Of a stretch of 64,000 nucleotides of DNA, positions 48,402 through 56,953 are shown piece by piece (within the stretch, counting starts at the first letter, position 1; every line of letters starts with the position of its first letter). A program made the position numbers and the translations under genes. The stretch spans positions 186,001 to 250,000 of the forward strand of contig CAWIDH010000027.1 of the NCBI GenBank assembly GCA_963834855.1, in the 5' to 3' direction. This stretch comes from DATJKD01 sp963834855. Its GTDB lineage: Bacteria > Pseudomonadota > Gammaproteobacteria > Steroidobacterales > Steroidobacteraceae. Under the pieces are notes generated by a model. It made no database searches, had not been told where the DNA came from, and saw only the letters and a list, made by a program, of their open reading frames with translations.

Positions 48402-48461
48402 ATGAACCAGTCCATGCCTGTCGCGGCCGATTCGCGCCGCCGCGTCCTCGCGGGCGGGTGA
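48402..48461 (+). pseudogene. truncated Tat-signal leader frame with strong ribosome site
   Basis: GAGGAG lies 6 bp before ATG 48402, the best ribosome site in this region. The frame encodes MNQSMPVAADSRRRVLAGG and then stops. In another frame the sequence continues LGRLLLASMPQVARG, which together would form a twin-arginine signal peptide (SRRRVLAGG + hydrophobic core). The remainder runs into the sigma gene start. I read this as a remnant of a Tat-exported protein gene, or as a small leader peptide; an assembly indel alone would still give only about 75 residues. Confidence 0.4.
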
Positions 48462-48597
48462 TCCTTGGGCCGGTTGTTGCTAGCCTCCATGCCGCAGGTC
48501 GCGCGGGGCGCCGGACCCGGTCAGACTCTGCCCGTCGGTGCTACAGTAAGCGGGCGAGCACCCGTGATGCGTGGCGGCCAGGGAGAGTCCGGCGGAC

Positions 48598-49185
48598 ATG
48601 CCAGAAGCGCATACCGAACGCATGACCACTGACGCCGAACAGGACGCGGCGACCGTGGAGACGCTGCTGCGGCGTTGCGCCGCGCGTGAGCGCGACGCGT
48701 TCGAGGAGCTGTATCGCATCGCCGCGCCGCGCATGATGGCCTGCCTGATCGCGATCCTGCGCAGGCGCGAGCTGGCCGAGGAGGCGCTGCAGGACGTCAT
48801 GGTGAGGGTCTGGCAGCGTGCCGGCCAGTTCGACGCGTACCGCGGGCGTCCCATGGCCTGGCTGGTCTCCATCGCGCGTTATCACGCGATCGATCAGCTG
48901 CGCGCGCGGCGGCCGCTGGTCGCGCTCGATGCGGCCGTGGCAGCCCGGCTCGACGATGCCTCGGCGCTCGCGACCATCGACCAGGCCGAATCGGGTCGCA
49001 CGAGCCGCGCGCTGCAGCGCTGCCTCGAGCTCCTGAACCCGGAGCAGCGGCGCTCGCTGGTGCTCGCGTACACACACGGTTACTCGCACGAGGAGATTGC
49101 GTCGACCATGGCGAGTCCGCTCGGCACCGTGAAGAGCTGGGTACGGCGCGGCCTCACGTCGTTGCGCAGGTGTCTCGAGTCATGA
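48598..49185 (+). CDS. ECF-family RNA polymerase sigma factor
   Basis: A 195-residue extracytoplasmic-function sigma factor. Region 2 is AFEELYRIAAPRMMACLIAI with AEEALQDVMVRVWQRAGQFD and YRGRPMAWLVSIARYHAIDQ (-10 recognition and melting). Region 4 is LQRCLELLNPEQRRSLVLAY with GYSHEEIASTMASPLGTVKS as the helix-turn-helix for the -35. Start candidates are GTG 48571, ATG 48598 and ATG 48622; 48598 has GGAGAG about 10 bp upstream. The stop overlaps the anti-sigma start as ATGA. Confidence 0.9.
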   Translation: MPEAHTERMTTDAEQDAATVETLLRRCAARERDAFEELYRIAAPRMMACLIAILRRRELAEEALQDVMVRVWQRAGQFDAYRGRPMAWLVSIARYHAIDQLRARRPLVALDAAVAARLDDASALATIDQAESGRTSRALQRCLELLNPEQRRSLVLAYTHGYSHEEIASTMASPLGTVKSWVRRGLTSLRRCLES

Positions 49186-49865
49186 AGTACGGTGATCCGG
49201 AACTGCTCGATCGACTGGCGCGGGAGTACGTGCTGGGCACCTTGCGCGGCCCGGCGCGTCGACGCTTCGAGGCGATCTGCCGCGGCGACGCCGCTGCACA
49301 GCTGCGCGTGCGCGAATGGGAGGATCGCCTGCTCGGGCTCGCCCTCGCGCTCGAACCGGTGCGGCCGTCACCTGCGGTGTGGCAGGGCGTGCTGGGGCGG
49401 CTCGGGGGCGAGGTGGGGACACCGCGCGCGCCGCCGCGCGAGCGCAACGCCTGGCGGTTCGCGATGGCCGCCATGCTGGCCGTGGTCGCGGCGGGCCTCG
49501 CCTGGATGCTCGCAACGCGCATGGGTGATCCGAGCGCCATCGCGCGGCTCGCGCCCGAGGGCGGGGCGGCGATCTGGAACGTCGAGACCTATCCGGATCG
49601 CGAGCGCCTGCGGATCGTCGTCGCCGGCGCGGTGCCGGCGGAAGCGGGCCGCAGCTACGAGCTCTGGGCGCTGCCGGAGGGCGGCGCTCCGGTTTCGCTC
49701 GGCCTGATGCCGTCGGAACGGACGGAAACGAGGCGGCTCGACGCGGCGCAGCTCGAGGCGCTCGCGCGGAGCAAGCAGGTTGCCGTCAGCCTCGAGCCGG
49801 AGGGCGGATCGCCGACCGGCGCGCCGACCGGGCCCGTGCTCTACGTCGGGGCGCTCGCTACCTGA
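49182..49865 (+). CDS. anti-sigma factor, RskA type
   Basis: A 227-residue single-pass membrane protein. The cytosolic N-domain (LLDRLAREYVLGTLRGPARR) matches the zinc-free anti-sigma domain; WRFAMAAMLAVVAAGLAWML (about residues 90-110) is the membrane helix. The periplasmic C-domain is of the RskA anti-sigma-K type, with the typical RSYELWALPEGGAPVSLGLM and VAVSLEPEGGSPTGAPTGPV. It would hold the preceding sigma factor inactive until a periplasmic signal triggers its proteolysis. The overlap of the start with the sigma stop codon gives coupled translation. Confidence 0.9.
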   Translation: MKYGDPELLDRLAREYVLGTLRGPARRRFEAICRGDAAAQLRVREWEDRLLGLALALEPVRPSPAVWQGVLGRLGGEVGTPRAPPRERNAWRFAMAAMLAVVAAGLAWMLATRMGDPSAIARLAPEGGAAIWNVETYPDRERLRIVVAGAVPAEAGRSYELWALPEGGAPVSLGLMPSERTETRRLDAAQLEALARSKQVAVSLEPEGGSPTGAPTGPVLYVGALAT

Positions 49866-49884
49866 TCGGCGACGGCGCTGAGCC

Positions 49885-51556
49885 ATGGCTGATCATTCCG
49901 GCGCTCCATCGAGGATTCATCCTCTCGCTGGCAAGCCGGCCCCGAAGGATGTCCTGGTCGACGTCGACAGGCTTCGCAGGGAGTATTACGAGCGCACACC
50001 CGACGGCGCCGATCCCGCGCAGCGTGTCAGCTTCGGAACCAGTGGTCACCGCGGTTCCTCGCTGCGCGGCTCGTTCAACGAGGCCCACGTGCTTGCGATC
50101 ACGCAGGCGATCTGCGACTACCGCGCGGAGCCGCGGCATCAGCGGCCCTCTCTACATCGGCAAGGACTCACACGCGCTTTCCGAGCCCGCGTTGATGTCC
50201 GCCGTGGAGGTTCTCGCGGCGAATGGCGTGGAGACGATGATCGATCGCGACCAGGGGTACACGCCCACACCCGTGGTGTCACATGCCATCCTCACGCGCA
50301 ACCGCGAGCGGACCTCGGCGCTCGCGGACGGCATCGTCATCACGCCGTCGCACAACCCGCCGGAGGACGGCGGGTTCAAGTACAACCCGCCCCACGGCGG
50401 ACCCGCGGACGCCAGCGTGACTCGCTGGATCGAAGACCGGGCTAATGCGTTGTTGGCGGATGCTCTCAAGGGAGTGGCGAGGATTCCCTACGAGAGCGCT
50501 CGACGCGCGAGCACCACCCACACGTATGACTACATCGGCTCCTATGTGCAGGAGCTGGGCTCGGTCGTGGACATGGAGGCGATCCGCAGCGCGCGCCTCA
50601 AGATCGGCATCGACCCGTTGGGCGGCGCGGGAGTGGCGTACTGGCGGCCGATCGCCGAGCGCTACGGTGTCGAGCTGGAAGTGGTCAACGACATCGTGGA
50701 CCCGACGTTCGGCTTCATGCCTCTGGACTGGGACGGCAGGATTCGCATGGATTGTTCCTCCCAGTATGCGATGGCGAAGCTGATCGGGCTCAGGGACCGC
50801 TTCGACATCGCGTTCGGCAACGACACCGACGCCGACCGGCACGGCATCGTCACGCGCGGTGCGGGCCTGATGAGACCCAACAGTTACCTGGCCGCGGCGA
50901 TCTTCTATCTCTTCACTCACCGCCCAGGCTGGAGCCTCGGCGCAGCCGTCGGCAAGACCGCAGTCAGCAGCAGCATCATCGATCGCGTCGCCGCCAGGAT
51001 CGGGCGCCGGCTCTTCGAAACTCCGGTGGGATTCAAGTGGTTCGTGCCGGGCCTGCTCGACGGATCGCTGGGCTTTGGCGGCGAGGAGAGCGCGGGTGCG
51101 TCGTTTCTGCGGCGCGACGGACAGGTATGGACGACCGACAAGGACGGCATCATCATGAATCTGCTTGCCGTCGAGCTCATGGCGCGCACCGGTCGCGATC
51201 CGTCGCAGCTTTACGACGATCTGACCCGCGAGCTCGGCGCTCCGGCTTATGAGCGCATCGATGCGCCCGCTACGCGCGAGCAGAAGGCCGCGCTGCTCGA
51301 GCTCTCGCCGGCAGACATCAAGGCGACAGAGCTTGCAGGTGACCGCATCCAGGCGATGCTCACGAATGCACCCGGCAACGACGCGGCCCTCGGGGGCCTG
51401 AAAGTCATCACCGAGAACGGCTGGTTCGCGGCCCGTCCCTCCGGGACGGAGGACGTCTACAAACTGTACGCGGAGAGCTTTCAAGGCACCGAGCATCTGC
51501 GGCGCATCCAGGCGGAAGCACAGGCGCTCATCCGCAGCGCACTGTCCGGGCGCTGA
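49885..51556 (+). pseudogene. pgm: phosphoglucomutase (alpha-D-glucose-1-phosphate specific), one suspected indel
   Basis: Interconverts glucose-1-phosphate and glucose-6-phosphate. The first frame from ATG 49885 gives QRVSFGTSGHRGSSLRGSFN and AICDYRAE. An extra C near 50133 shifts the rest, which continues GISGPLYIGKDSHALSEPA. The key loops are intact: catalytic Ser in ITPSHNPPEDGGFKYNPPHG, metal loop GNDTDADRHGIV, sugar loop GFGGEESAGASF and the phosphate loop ARPSGTEDVYKLYAESF. About 556 residues would result, the normal length. It forms a unit with glgP 9 bp downstream for glycogen breakdown. Confidence 0.88.
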
Positions 51557-51565
51557 CGATCAGAC

Positions 51566-54061
51566 GTGCCCAAGAAGCAGTCGACGGCCCGCAAGACCTC
51601 GACGCCCGAGCCGATCCGGACGGGCTTGTCGGCGGACGCGCTGAAGCGGGCGGTTCTCGACAACCTCGCGTACCTGCAGGGACGTTACCCGGAGATCGCA
51701 ACGCCCCACAGCTGGTACATGGCCCTCGCCCATAGCGTGCGCGACCGCATGCTCGCGCGGTGGGTGAGGACGGTGCAGACCTATGCCGCCCACGATGTGA
51801 AGGTTGCCTGTTACCTCTCCGCCGAGTTCCTGATGGGCCCCCAGCTCGGCAACAACCTCGTCAACCTCGGCATCCAGTCGAGCGCGCGCGAGGCGATGAC
51901 GGCGCTCGACCAGGATCTCGATGAGCTGCTCGCGCTCGAAGAGGAGCCGGGACTCGGCAACGGTGGCCTCGGCCGCCTCGCAGCGTGTTTTCTCGATTCG
52001 CTGGCGACACTCGAAATGCCGGCCATCGGTTACGGCATTCGCTATGAATTCGGAATATTCGATCAGGAGATCCGCGGCGGCGCGCAGGTCGAGGTAACCG
52101 ACAAGTGGCTGCAGAAGGGCAACCCGTGGGAGATCGCGCGCCCGTCCGTGTGCTACTACGTCAATTTCGGCGGCCACACGGAGGCCTTTACGGATGCGGC
52201 AGGGCACTATCGGGTGCGCTGGATTCCTGGGATGCGGGTCAAGGGCGTGGCCTGCGACACTCCGGTGCTCGGCTACCGCGTCAACACCTGCAACACGCTG
52301 CGGTTGTGGAAGAGCGAGGCCGTGGAGTCCTTCGATTTCCAGGATTTCAACGTCGGGGACTACTACCGTGCGGTGGAGGAGAAGGTGATCTCCGAGACGC
52401 TTTCCAAGGTGCTGTATCCGAACGACGAGCCGGAGGCGGGCAAGCGCCTGCGCCTCGCACAGCAATACTTCCTGGTGTCGTGCTCGCTGCAGGACATCCT
52501 GGCTCTGCTCGACCTCAAGGGCGATCCGATCGCGCGCCTTCCGGAGTCGTTTGCTGTGCAATTGAACGACACGCATCCATCCATTGCCGTGGCTGAGCTC
52601 ATGCGACTGCTGGTGGACGAGCGGCTGCTGCCGTGGGAGCAGGCCTGGGACATCACCCGTCGCACCCTCGCCTACACCAACCACACGCTTCTCCCCGAGG
52701 CGCTCGAGACCTGGGGACTGCCCCTGTTCGGTAGCCTGCTGCCGCGCCTGCTCGAGATCGTCTACGAGATCAATCGGCGCTTCCTCGATGAGGTCCGGCA
52801 CCGCTATCCCGGCGACGATGCACGCCTGGCGCGCCTGTCACTGATCGATGAGGGAGGTGAGAAGCGCGTGCGCATGGCCAACCTCGCGACGGTCGGCAGC
52901 CACGCGGTGAACGGCGTCGCTGCGCTGCATTCTCAGCTTCTGCAGCAGACCGTGCTGAGGGATTTCGCGGAGCTCTGGCCGGAGCGCTTCTGCAACGTGA
53001 CCAACGGGGTCACGCCGCGCCGCTTCGTGGTGCTGAGCAACCCGGCGCTCACGCAGCTCCTGAACGAGACCGTGGGCGAGGGCTGGGTTACCGACCTGTC
53101 GAGGCTCCGGGCCCTGGAAAGACACCTGGACGATGCGGCATTTCATGAGCGATGGCGGCGTGTCAAGCGGCTGAGCAAGGAGACGCTGGCGCGCCGCATC
53201 CGCGAACGCACCGGCGTCGTCGTCGATCCGGGCGCGCTGTTCGACATCCAGGTCAAGCGTATCCACGAGTACAAGCGCCAGCACCTGAACGTGCTGCACA
53301 TCGTCACGCTCTACAACCGTCTGCGGCGCAACCCGCAACTCGATGTCGCCCCGCGCTGCTTCGTCTTCGGCGGCAAGGCCGCACCCGGCTACTACATGGC
53401 GAAGCTGATCATCCGCCTGATCAACGGCGTGGCCGAGGTGGTGAACAACGAACCGGCGCTCGGCGGACGCCTCAAGGTGGTGTTCTACCCTGATTTCAAC
53501 GTCAAGAACGCGCATGCCATCTATCCGGCCGCCGACCTGTCCGAGCAGATCTCCACGGCCGGCAAGGAGGCTTCGGGCACCGGCAACATGAAGTTCATGC
53601 TGAACGGCGCGTTGACCATCGGGACGCTGGACGGCGCGAACGTCGAGATCCGCGAAGAAGCCGGCGCGGAGAACTTCTTCCACTTCGGCCTGCGGGTCGA
53701 GGAGGTGGAGCGGGTCAGGCGCGAGGGCTACCGACCGGCGAGCCAGCTCGAAGGCAACGCCGAGCTGCGCGAAGCGCTGGACCTGATCGCCGACGGGACG
53801 TTCGCGCGCGGCGATCGTGACGTGTTCCGGCCATTGGTCGAGAACCTGCGGCAGTCGGATCCCTTCCTCGTGCTTGCAGACTACGCCGACTACGTGGCTT
53901 GCCAGGAGCGCGTGAATGCGGCCTGGAAAGAGCCTGATCGCTGGACACGCATGTCGATACTCAACACGGCGCGAGCCGGCAAGTTTTCCTCCGACCGGTC
54001 GATACGCGAGTACTGCGACCGCATCTGGAACGTCTCGCCAGTAAGGGTCGTGCTTGACTGA
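51566..54061 (+). CDS. glgP: glycogen/starch/alpha-glucan phosphorylase
   Basis: Releases glucose-1-phosphate from alpha-1,4-glucans; the product feeds the phosphoglucomutase encoded just upstream. 831 residues, normal for the family. Conserved blocks are YLSAEFLMGPQLGNNLVNLG, GLGNGGLGRLAACFLDSLAT, GIRYEFGIFDQ, NDTHPSIAVAELMRLLVDE and, for the PLP cofactor, EASGTGNMKFMLNGALTIGT with Lys676. DGANVEI follows. Translation starts at GTG 51566. The gene is complete and in frame. Confidence 0.97.
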   Translation: MPKKQSTARKTSTPEPIRTGLSADALKRAVLDNLAYLQGRYPEIATPHSWYMALAHSVRDRMLARWVRTVQTYAAHDVKVACYLSAEFLMGPQLGNNLVNLGIQSSAREAMTALDQDLDELLALEEEPGLGNGGLGRLAACFLDSLATLEMPAIGYGIRYEFGIFDQEIRGGAQVEVTDKWLQKGNPWEIARPSVCYYVNFGGHTEAFTDAAGHYRVRWIPGMRVKGVACDTPVLGYRVNTCNTLRLWKSEAVESFDFQDFNVGDYYRAVEEKVISETLSKVLYPNDEPEAGKRLRLAQQYFLVSCSLQDILALLDLKGDPIARLPESFAVQLNDTHPSIAVAELMRLLVDERLLPWEQAWDITRRTLAYTNHTLLPEALETWGLPLFGSLLPRLLEIVYEINRRFLDEVRHRYPGDDARLARLSLIDEGGEKRVRMANLATVGSHAVNGVAALHSQLLQQTVLRDFAELWPERFCNVTNGVTPRRFVVLSNPALTQLLNETVGEGWVTDLSRLRALERHLDDAAFHERWRRVKRLSKETLARRIRERTGVVVDPGALFDIQVKRIHEYKRQHLNVLHIVTLYNRLRRNPQLDVAPRCFVFGGKAAPGYYMAKLIIRLINGVAEVVNNEPALGGRLKVVFYPDFNVKNAHAIYPAADLSEQISTAGKEASGTGNMKFMLNGALTIGTLDGANVEIREEAGAENFFHFGLRVEEVERVRREGYRPASQLEGNAELREALDLIADGTFARGDRDVFRPLVENLRQSDPFLVLADYADYVACQERVNAAWKEPDRWTRMSILNTARAGKFSSDRSIREYCDRIWNVSPVRVVLD

Positions 54062-54087
54062 GCGCCTCGTCGCGCCTTCGCACGCAA

Positions 54088-54351
54088 TTACGATCTTGCG
54101 GTCAGATTAGCGAATTCGTTTTCAAAAGCGTGGCGTTCATCAGCGAGCGCTGTCGTGTATCGGCCGTTTCTCGGCGTCAGGCGAAGATATCGGTCGAGCA
54201 CAAGCTCTGCGCGCCTCTTCTTGTACGATCGTAGAAACGGAGCGATTTGGGCGACTAGCGACAGCGCTTGCCGATTGCTGACTGAGTACGTGAGCCCGGG
54301 TGCGTGTAGCACGGACGAGACACGCTTCCGTGTGATCGTTTGCCTACGCAT
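54088..54351 (-). pseudogene. C-terminal fragment of a LAGLIDADG homing endonuclease
   Basis: An 87-codon frame. The part LTYSVSNRQALSLVAQIAPF, LRSYKKRRAELVLDRYLRLT, PRNGRYTTALADERHAFENE matches what I know of the C-terminal end of LAGLIDADG intron endonucleases (I..L.PyLr.Kr.qAelvL.y...tPrnGrYt). The LAGLIDADG helix itself is missing, and a TAA lies four codons upstream, so no full enzyme can be made. Base composition is clearly less GC-rich than the neighbours. It lies about 95 bp downstream of the tmRNA 3' end on the same strand, next to the intron-bearing ssrA gene. Confidence 0.55.
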
Positions 54352-54401
54352 CCGGTGACGTTAGCAGCCTGGCTGATTTGGCCGGCATGGCTTGCCCCTC
54401 G

Positions 54402-54437
54402 CAAAAGCCGCCGCCCCCGGCCTGCTCGGCCGGGGGC
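54402..54437 (-). terminator. terminator of the tmRNA transcript
   Basis: Perfect 10-bp hairpin GCCCCCGGCC/GGCCGGGGGC (54413-54422 with 54428-54437) with a 5-nt loop, followed on the minus strand by GGCGGC and TTTT. It lies 8 bp beyond the encoded CCA of ssrA. The T-run is short, but position and stem strength support termination. Confidence 0.65.
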
Positions 54438-54444
54438 GCGGTGA

Positions 54445-55080
54445 TGGTGGAGGCGGCGGGACAGCCGATCTGCCTCTTCCGAGACAGGCTGGACTATTCC
54501 TTCACCCCGGTTCGAGAACCGGGGGCGGGGCGTGTTATCCGGAGTATGAACACTCCGAATCCTAGTACCGGCTCCTTCGATGCCGAATCAGCCGGTCTAT
54601 GAGTCTCTACAGGGCAGGTCTGAGGTTGGCCCTCTTCCTACCCCTCGGCGTCACCTCGTGTCGCCATCCTCGACACGTCAGGCTTCACCGATGTGAGCCC
54701 CGTTGTCACTTCACCCTTGCGGGTGAAGGCGACCCATCTTTGATCGAACCCGCGTCCGCAAGCCCTACATTCCAGGACCTACATGCTTAGCCGTCTCTTT
54801 GATTCTCGTCGAACGCTACCCGAGCGGCAGGGAAGACGTACGACCAGCTCAGGAGCATTTTAACGACCCGGCCCTCAGCACACCGGACCCGCGAGCTTGT
54901 GAGCGCGTCCCCCGGGTCTGGATGCACAAGCACATGCCAGTCGGAGGTTAGGCGGGGTTAAGCCGCCAGAGCGTAGTTGTCTTCGTTGGCAACTATGTGT
55001 TTGCAAGCGGTTTTACGAGGAACCTTGCACCTCGGCATGCACCTGGAGTTTCGCGACCCACGTCGAAACCGGTCGCCCCC
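54445..55080 (-). ncRNA. ssrA: transfer-messenger RNA with group I intron in the T-loop
   Basis: Rescues stalled ribosomes together with SmpB. The 5' end GGGGGCGACCGGTTTCGAC starts at 55080; its first 7 nt pair with CGCCTCC before the encoded ACCA ending at 54445. The resume frame (54990-54958) encodes ANEDNYALAA and a TAA. The T-arm is split: GCGGGTTCGAT ends at 54743 and TCCCGC resumes at 54461. Joining them gives the canonical GCGGGTTCGATTCCCGC. Exons of 338 and 17 nt give a mature RNA of 355 nt, normal for tmRNA. smpB lies directly upstream on the same strand. Confidence 0.95.
54462..54742 (-). mobile_element. group I self-splicing intron in ssrA (281 nt, no ORF)
   Basis: The 5' exon ends in U and the intron ends in G, as required. 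CGAU at the exon end can pair with GUCG in the intron, with a U-G pair at the splice site (P1). Seen helices are: P2-like CTTCACCC/GGGTGAAG with a GCAA loop (54709-54728); P5-like GTGTCG/CGACAC (54658-54676); P7 formed by GACTcAT (54599-54605) with ATAGTC (54492-54497) and a bulged C; P8 CCCCGGTT/AACCGGGG (54505-54524); and P9 with a GGAA loop (54462-54491). GGAATAGTCC matches the conserved S element. No endonuclease ORF lies inside it. Confidence 0.88.
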
Positions 55081-55132
55081 AGATGAACGTTGCAAGTCTA
55101 CGTCAATATGGGGACATTCTCCATTTTCCCCG

Positions 55133-55612
55133 CTACCTCGCGCGGTGCTTGAGCAGACGAGACTTCTCGCGCTGCCAGTCGCGGTCCTTTTCCGTGGCGC
55201 GTTTGTCGTGGGCCTTCTTGCCCTTCGCGAGGCCGACTTCGAGCTTCGCCTTGCCATTCTTCCAGTAGAGCCGCAAAGGGATGAGTGCATAGCCCTTGCG
55301 CTCGACCGCACCGATCATCCGGTCGAGCTCGGAGCGATGCATCAGGAGCTTGCGGCTCCGCATCGGGTCGGCGACGACATGGGTCGAGGTCGTCGACAAG
55401 GGCGCGAAATGCGACCCGAAGAGCCAGGCCTCGCCGTCCTTCACGAGCACGTAGGCCTCGGTGATCCGCCCGCGTCCGGCCCGCAGGCTCTTGACCTCCC
55501 AGCCCTGCAGCGCAAGGCCGGCCTCCGACGACTCCTCGATGAAATAGTCGTGGCGCGCGCGCTTGTTGAGCGCTATGGCGGGATCCTGCTTGTCCTTGGC
55601 TGGCTTCGGCAT
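55133..55612 (-). CDS. smpB: SsrA-binding protein SmpB
   Basis: Delivers tmRNA to stalled ribosomes. The 159-residue protein has the OB-fold core KRARHDYFIEESSEAGLALQ, GWEVKSLRAGRGRITEAYVL and RSRKLLMHRSELDRMIGAVE, then the basic C-terminal tail (KGKKAHDKRATEKDRDWQRE) that enters the mRNA channel. Length and motifs are normal. It ends 52 bp before the tmRNA 5' end and is divergent from rnfH (43 bp apart). No ratA homologue lies between them. Confidence 0.97.
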   Translation of the reverse strand: MPKPAKDKQDPAIALNKRARHDYFIEESSEAGLALQGWEVKSLRAGRGRITEAYVLVKDGEAWLFGSHFAPLSTTSTHVVADPMRSRKLLMHRSELDRMIGAVERKGYALIPLRLYWKNGKAKLEVGLAKGKKAHDKRATEKDRDWQREKSRLLKHRAR

Positions 55613-55655
55613 GGGGCGGGTCGCGCATTGTAGCGGTCGCGCCTAGACTCGCGGC

Positions 55656-55965
55656 GTGGCCGAGCGGATCGAAGTCGTCTATGCGCTGCCCGAGCGGCAG
55701 CACCTGGTCAGCGTCGAGCTCGTCGATGGCATGACCGCCGGCGATGCCGTGTTGGCCTCGCGGATCTGCGAGCTGTTCCCGGACCTCGCAGGGTCGACGC
55801 TCACTCTCGGGATCTACGGCGAGGCGGTCGAGGCGACCCGGCGGCTGCGACCGGGCGATCGAGTGGAGCTCTACCGCGCGCTGCTCGTCAACCCGCGCGA
55901 GGCGCGCCGCAGACGGGTGGCGGGCGCGACCCCCGCCGGGCGCGGGCGTGCGCCGACCCGCCTAA
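55656..55965 (+). CDS. rnfH: RnfH/RatB family ubiquitin-like protein (3' end uncertain)
   Basis: A small beta-grasp protein. ERIEVVYALPERQHLVSVEL, GIYGEAVEATRRLRPGDRVE and LYRALLVNPREARRRRVAGA follow the family closely over about 90 residues. The start is GTG 55656. In the sequence as given the frame has no stop until 56465 and would run antisense through the whole of bamE, which is not credible. A one-base error in the CCCCC run near 55930 would give PPGAGVRRPA and a TAA at 55963-55965, a normal length of about 102 residues. The function is unknown in detail; the place next to smpB and bamE is canonical. Confidence 0.8.
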
Positions 55966-56435
55966 CCGCTCTCGGGCTTCGGCGCCTCGGGTTCCGGTTC
56001 CTCCGCCTCCTCGTCCTTCCCGGAGGACGCCGCGTCTTCCAATGCGTCGCGCTCGACGTCCGGCAGCCCGGTTTCGAGACCACCGCCCTGCGCCTCGGGC
56101 GCATCCAGCCTCTCGATCCGCGCCACCTTCTCGTCGGTGAAATACACGACGAAGTGGGCGCGATCGATCTTGCGTTCGCGGCCGCGCTTGAGCGTGTAGA
56201 TGTAGTCCCAGCGCTGCGCGGTGAACGGGTCCGAGATCATCGGCGTCCCGAGCAGGTAGCGCACCTGGCTGCGCGTCATGCCCTCGGTGACCTGGTCCAC
56301 GTCCTTCGTCTCGAGATAATTTCCCTGCTGGATGTAGGGCCGATGCACGCATGCGCCGAGCAGGGCACAAGTCGTCAATGCCAGGGCTGCGGCGGCGGCG
56401 CCACGCGCGGCGCCGAGGAATCTCGGTCGGTTCAT
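55962..56435 (-). CDS. bamE: outer membrane protein assembly factor BamE
   Basis: A lipoprotein of the BAM complex that inserts beta-barrel proteins. The signal ends in the lipobox LLGAC; then YIQQGNYLETKDVDQVTEGM, TRSQVRYLLGTPMISDPFTA and RWDYIYTLKRG give the SmpA/OmlA fold. A Glu/Ala/Pro-rich tail of about 40 residues follows, longer than in E. coli. ATG 56435 is used because the lipobox then sits at the expected distance; 56534 would add an unconserved leader overlapping fur. It is divergent from fur with 32 bp between the starts. Confidence 0.93.
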   Translation of the reverse strand: MNRPRFLGAARGAAAAALALTTCALLGACVHRPYIQQGNYLETKDVDQVTEGMTRSQVRYLLGTPMISDPFTAQRWDYIYTLKRGRERKIDRAHFVVYFTDEKVARIERLDAPEAQGGGLETGLPDVERDALEDAASSGKDEEAEEPEPEAPKPESG

Positions 56436-56467
56436 CTGTCTGGAGTTGCCGGCGTGGGCCGGTGATA

Positions 56468-56953
56468 ATGGCGGCGGATCATACAGAACACTCTCCGGGT
56501 TCGCGAACACGGACCGCTGAATTGGAAACCGCACAGCTACGACGGGCCGGCCTCAAGATCACCATCCCGCGCGTGAAGATCCTCGAGATCCTCGCGTCGG
56601 ATCAACCGCGGCACATGAGCGCGGAGGACGTGTATCGCCGGTTGCTCGACTCCAACGAGGACATCGGTCTCGCGACGGTCTACCGGGTGCTGACGCAGTT
56701 CGAATCAGCCGGGCTCGTGACGCGCCATCACTTCGAGGGCGGGAGCGCCGTCTTCGAGCTCAACGAAGGCACTCACCACGACCACATCGTCTGCGTAGAC
56801 TGCGGCCGGGTCGCGGAGTTCACTGACGAGAGCATCGAGGACCGCCAGCGCCAGATTGCCTCGCGCCTCGGCTTCACGATCACCGACCACTCGCTGACCC
56901 TGCACGGCCACTGCGTGCGCGAGAACTGCCCCTACCGTTCGCCCCGGAAGTAG
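56468..56953 (+). CDS. fur: ferric uptake regulator Fur
   Basis: Iron-responsive repressor, about 161 residues. The winged helix is RRAGLKITIPRVKILEILAS with HMSAEDVYRRLLDSNEDIGL and ATVYRVLTQFESAGLVTRHH. The metal-binding part has GTHHDHIVCVDCGRVAEFTD and the C-terminal GHCVRENCPY. The start at ATG 56468 gives a slightly long N-terminus; a TTG at about 56521 would match E. coli Fur better. The 3' end overlaps the convergent recN by 74 bp. Confidence 0.95.
   Translation: MAADHTEHSPGSRTRTAELETAQLRRAGLKITIPRVKILEILASDQPRHMSAEDVYRRLLDSNEDIGLATVYRVLTQFESAGLVTRHHFEGGSAVFELNEGTHHDHIVCVDCGRVAEFTDESIEDRQRQIASRLGFTITDHSLTLHGHCVRENCPYRSPRK

Noticed and set aside
54727..54742. tmRNA 3' end at GGTCGCCTTCACC
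   Set aside because: It can pair with the 5' end but leaves the T-arm without its 3' strand; the true T-arm, acceptor strand and CCA lie 281 nt further on, at 54445-54461.
55656..56465. RnfH as a 269-residue protein
   Set aside because: Residues after about 95 are the antisense of bamE; a one-base error restores a normal stop at 55965.
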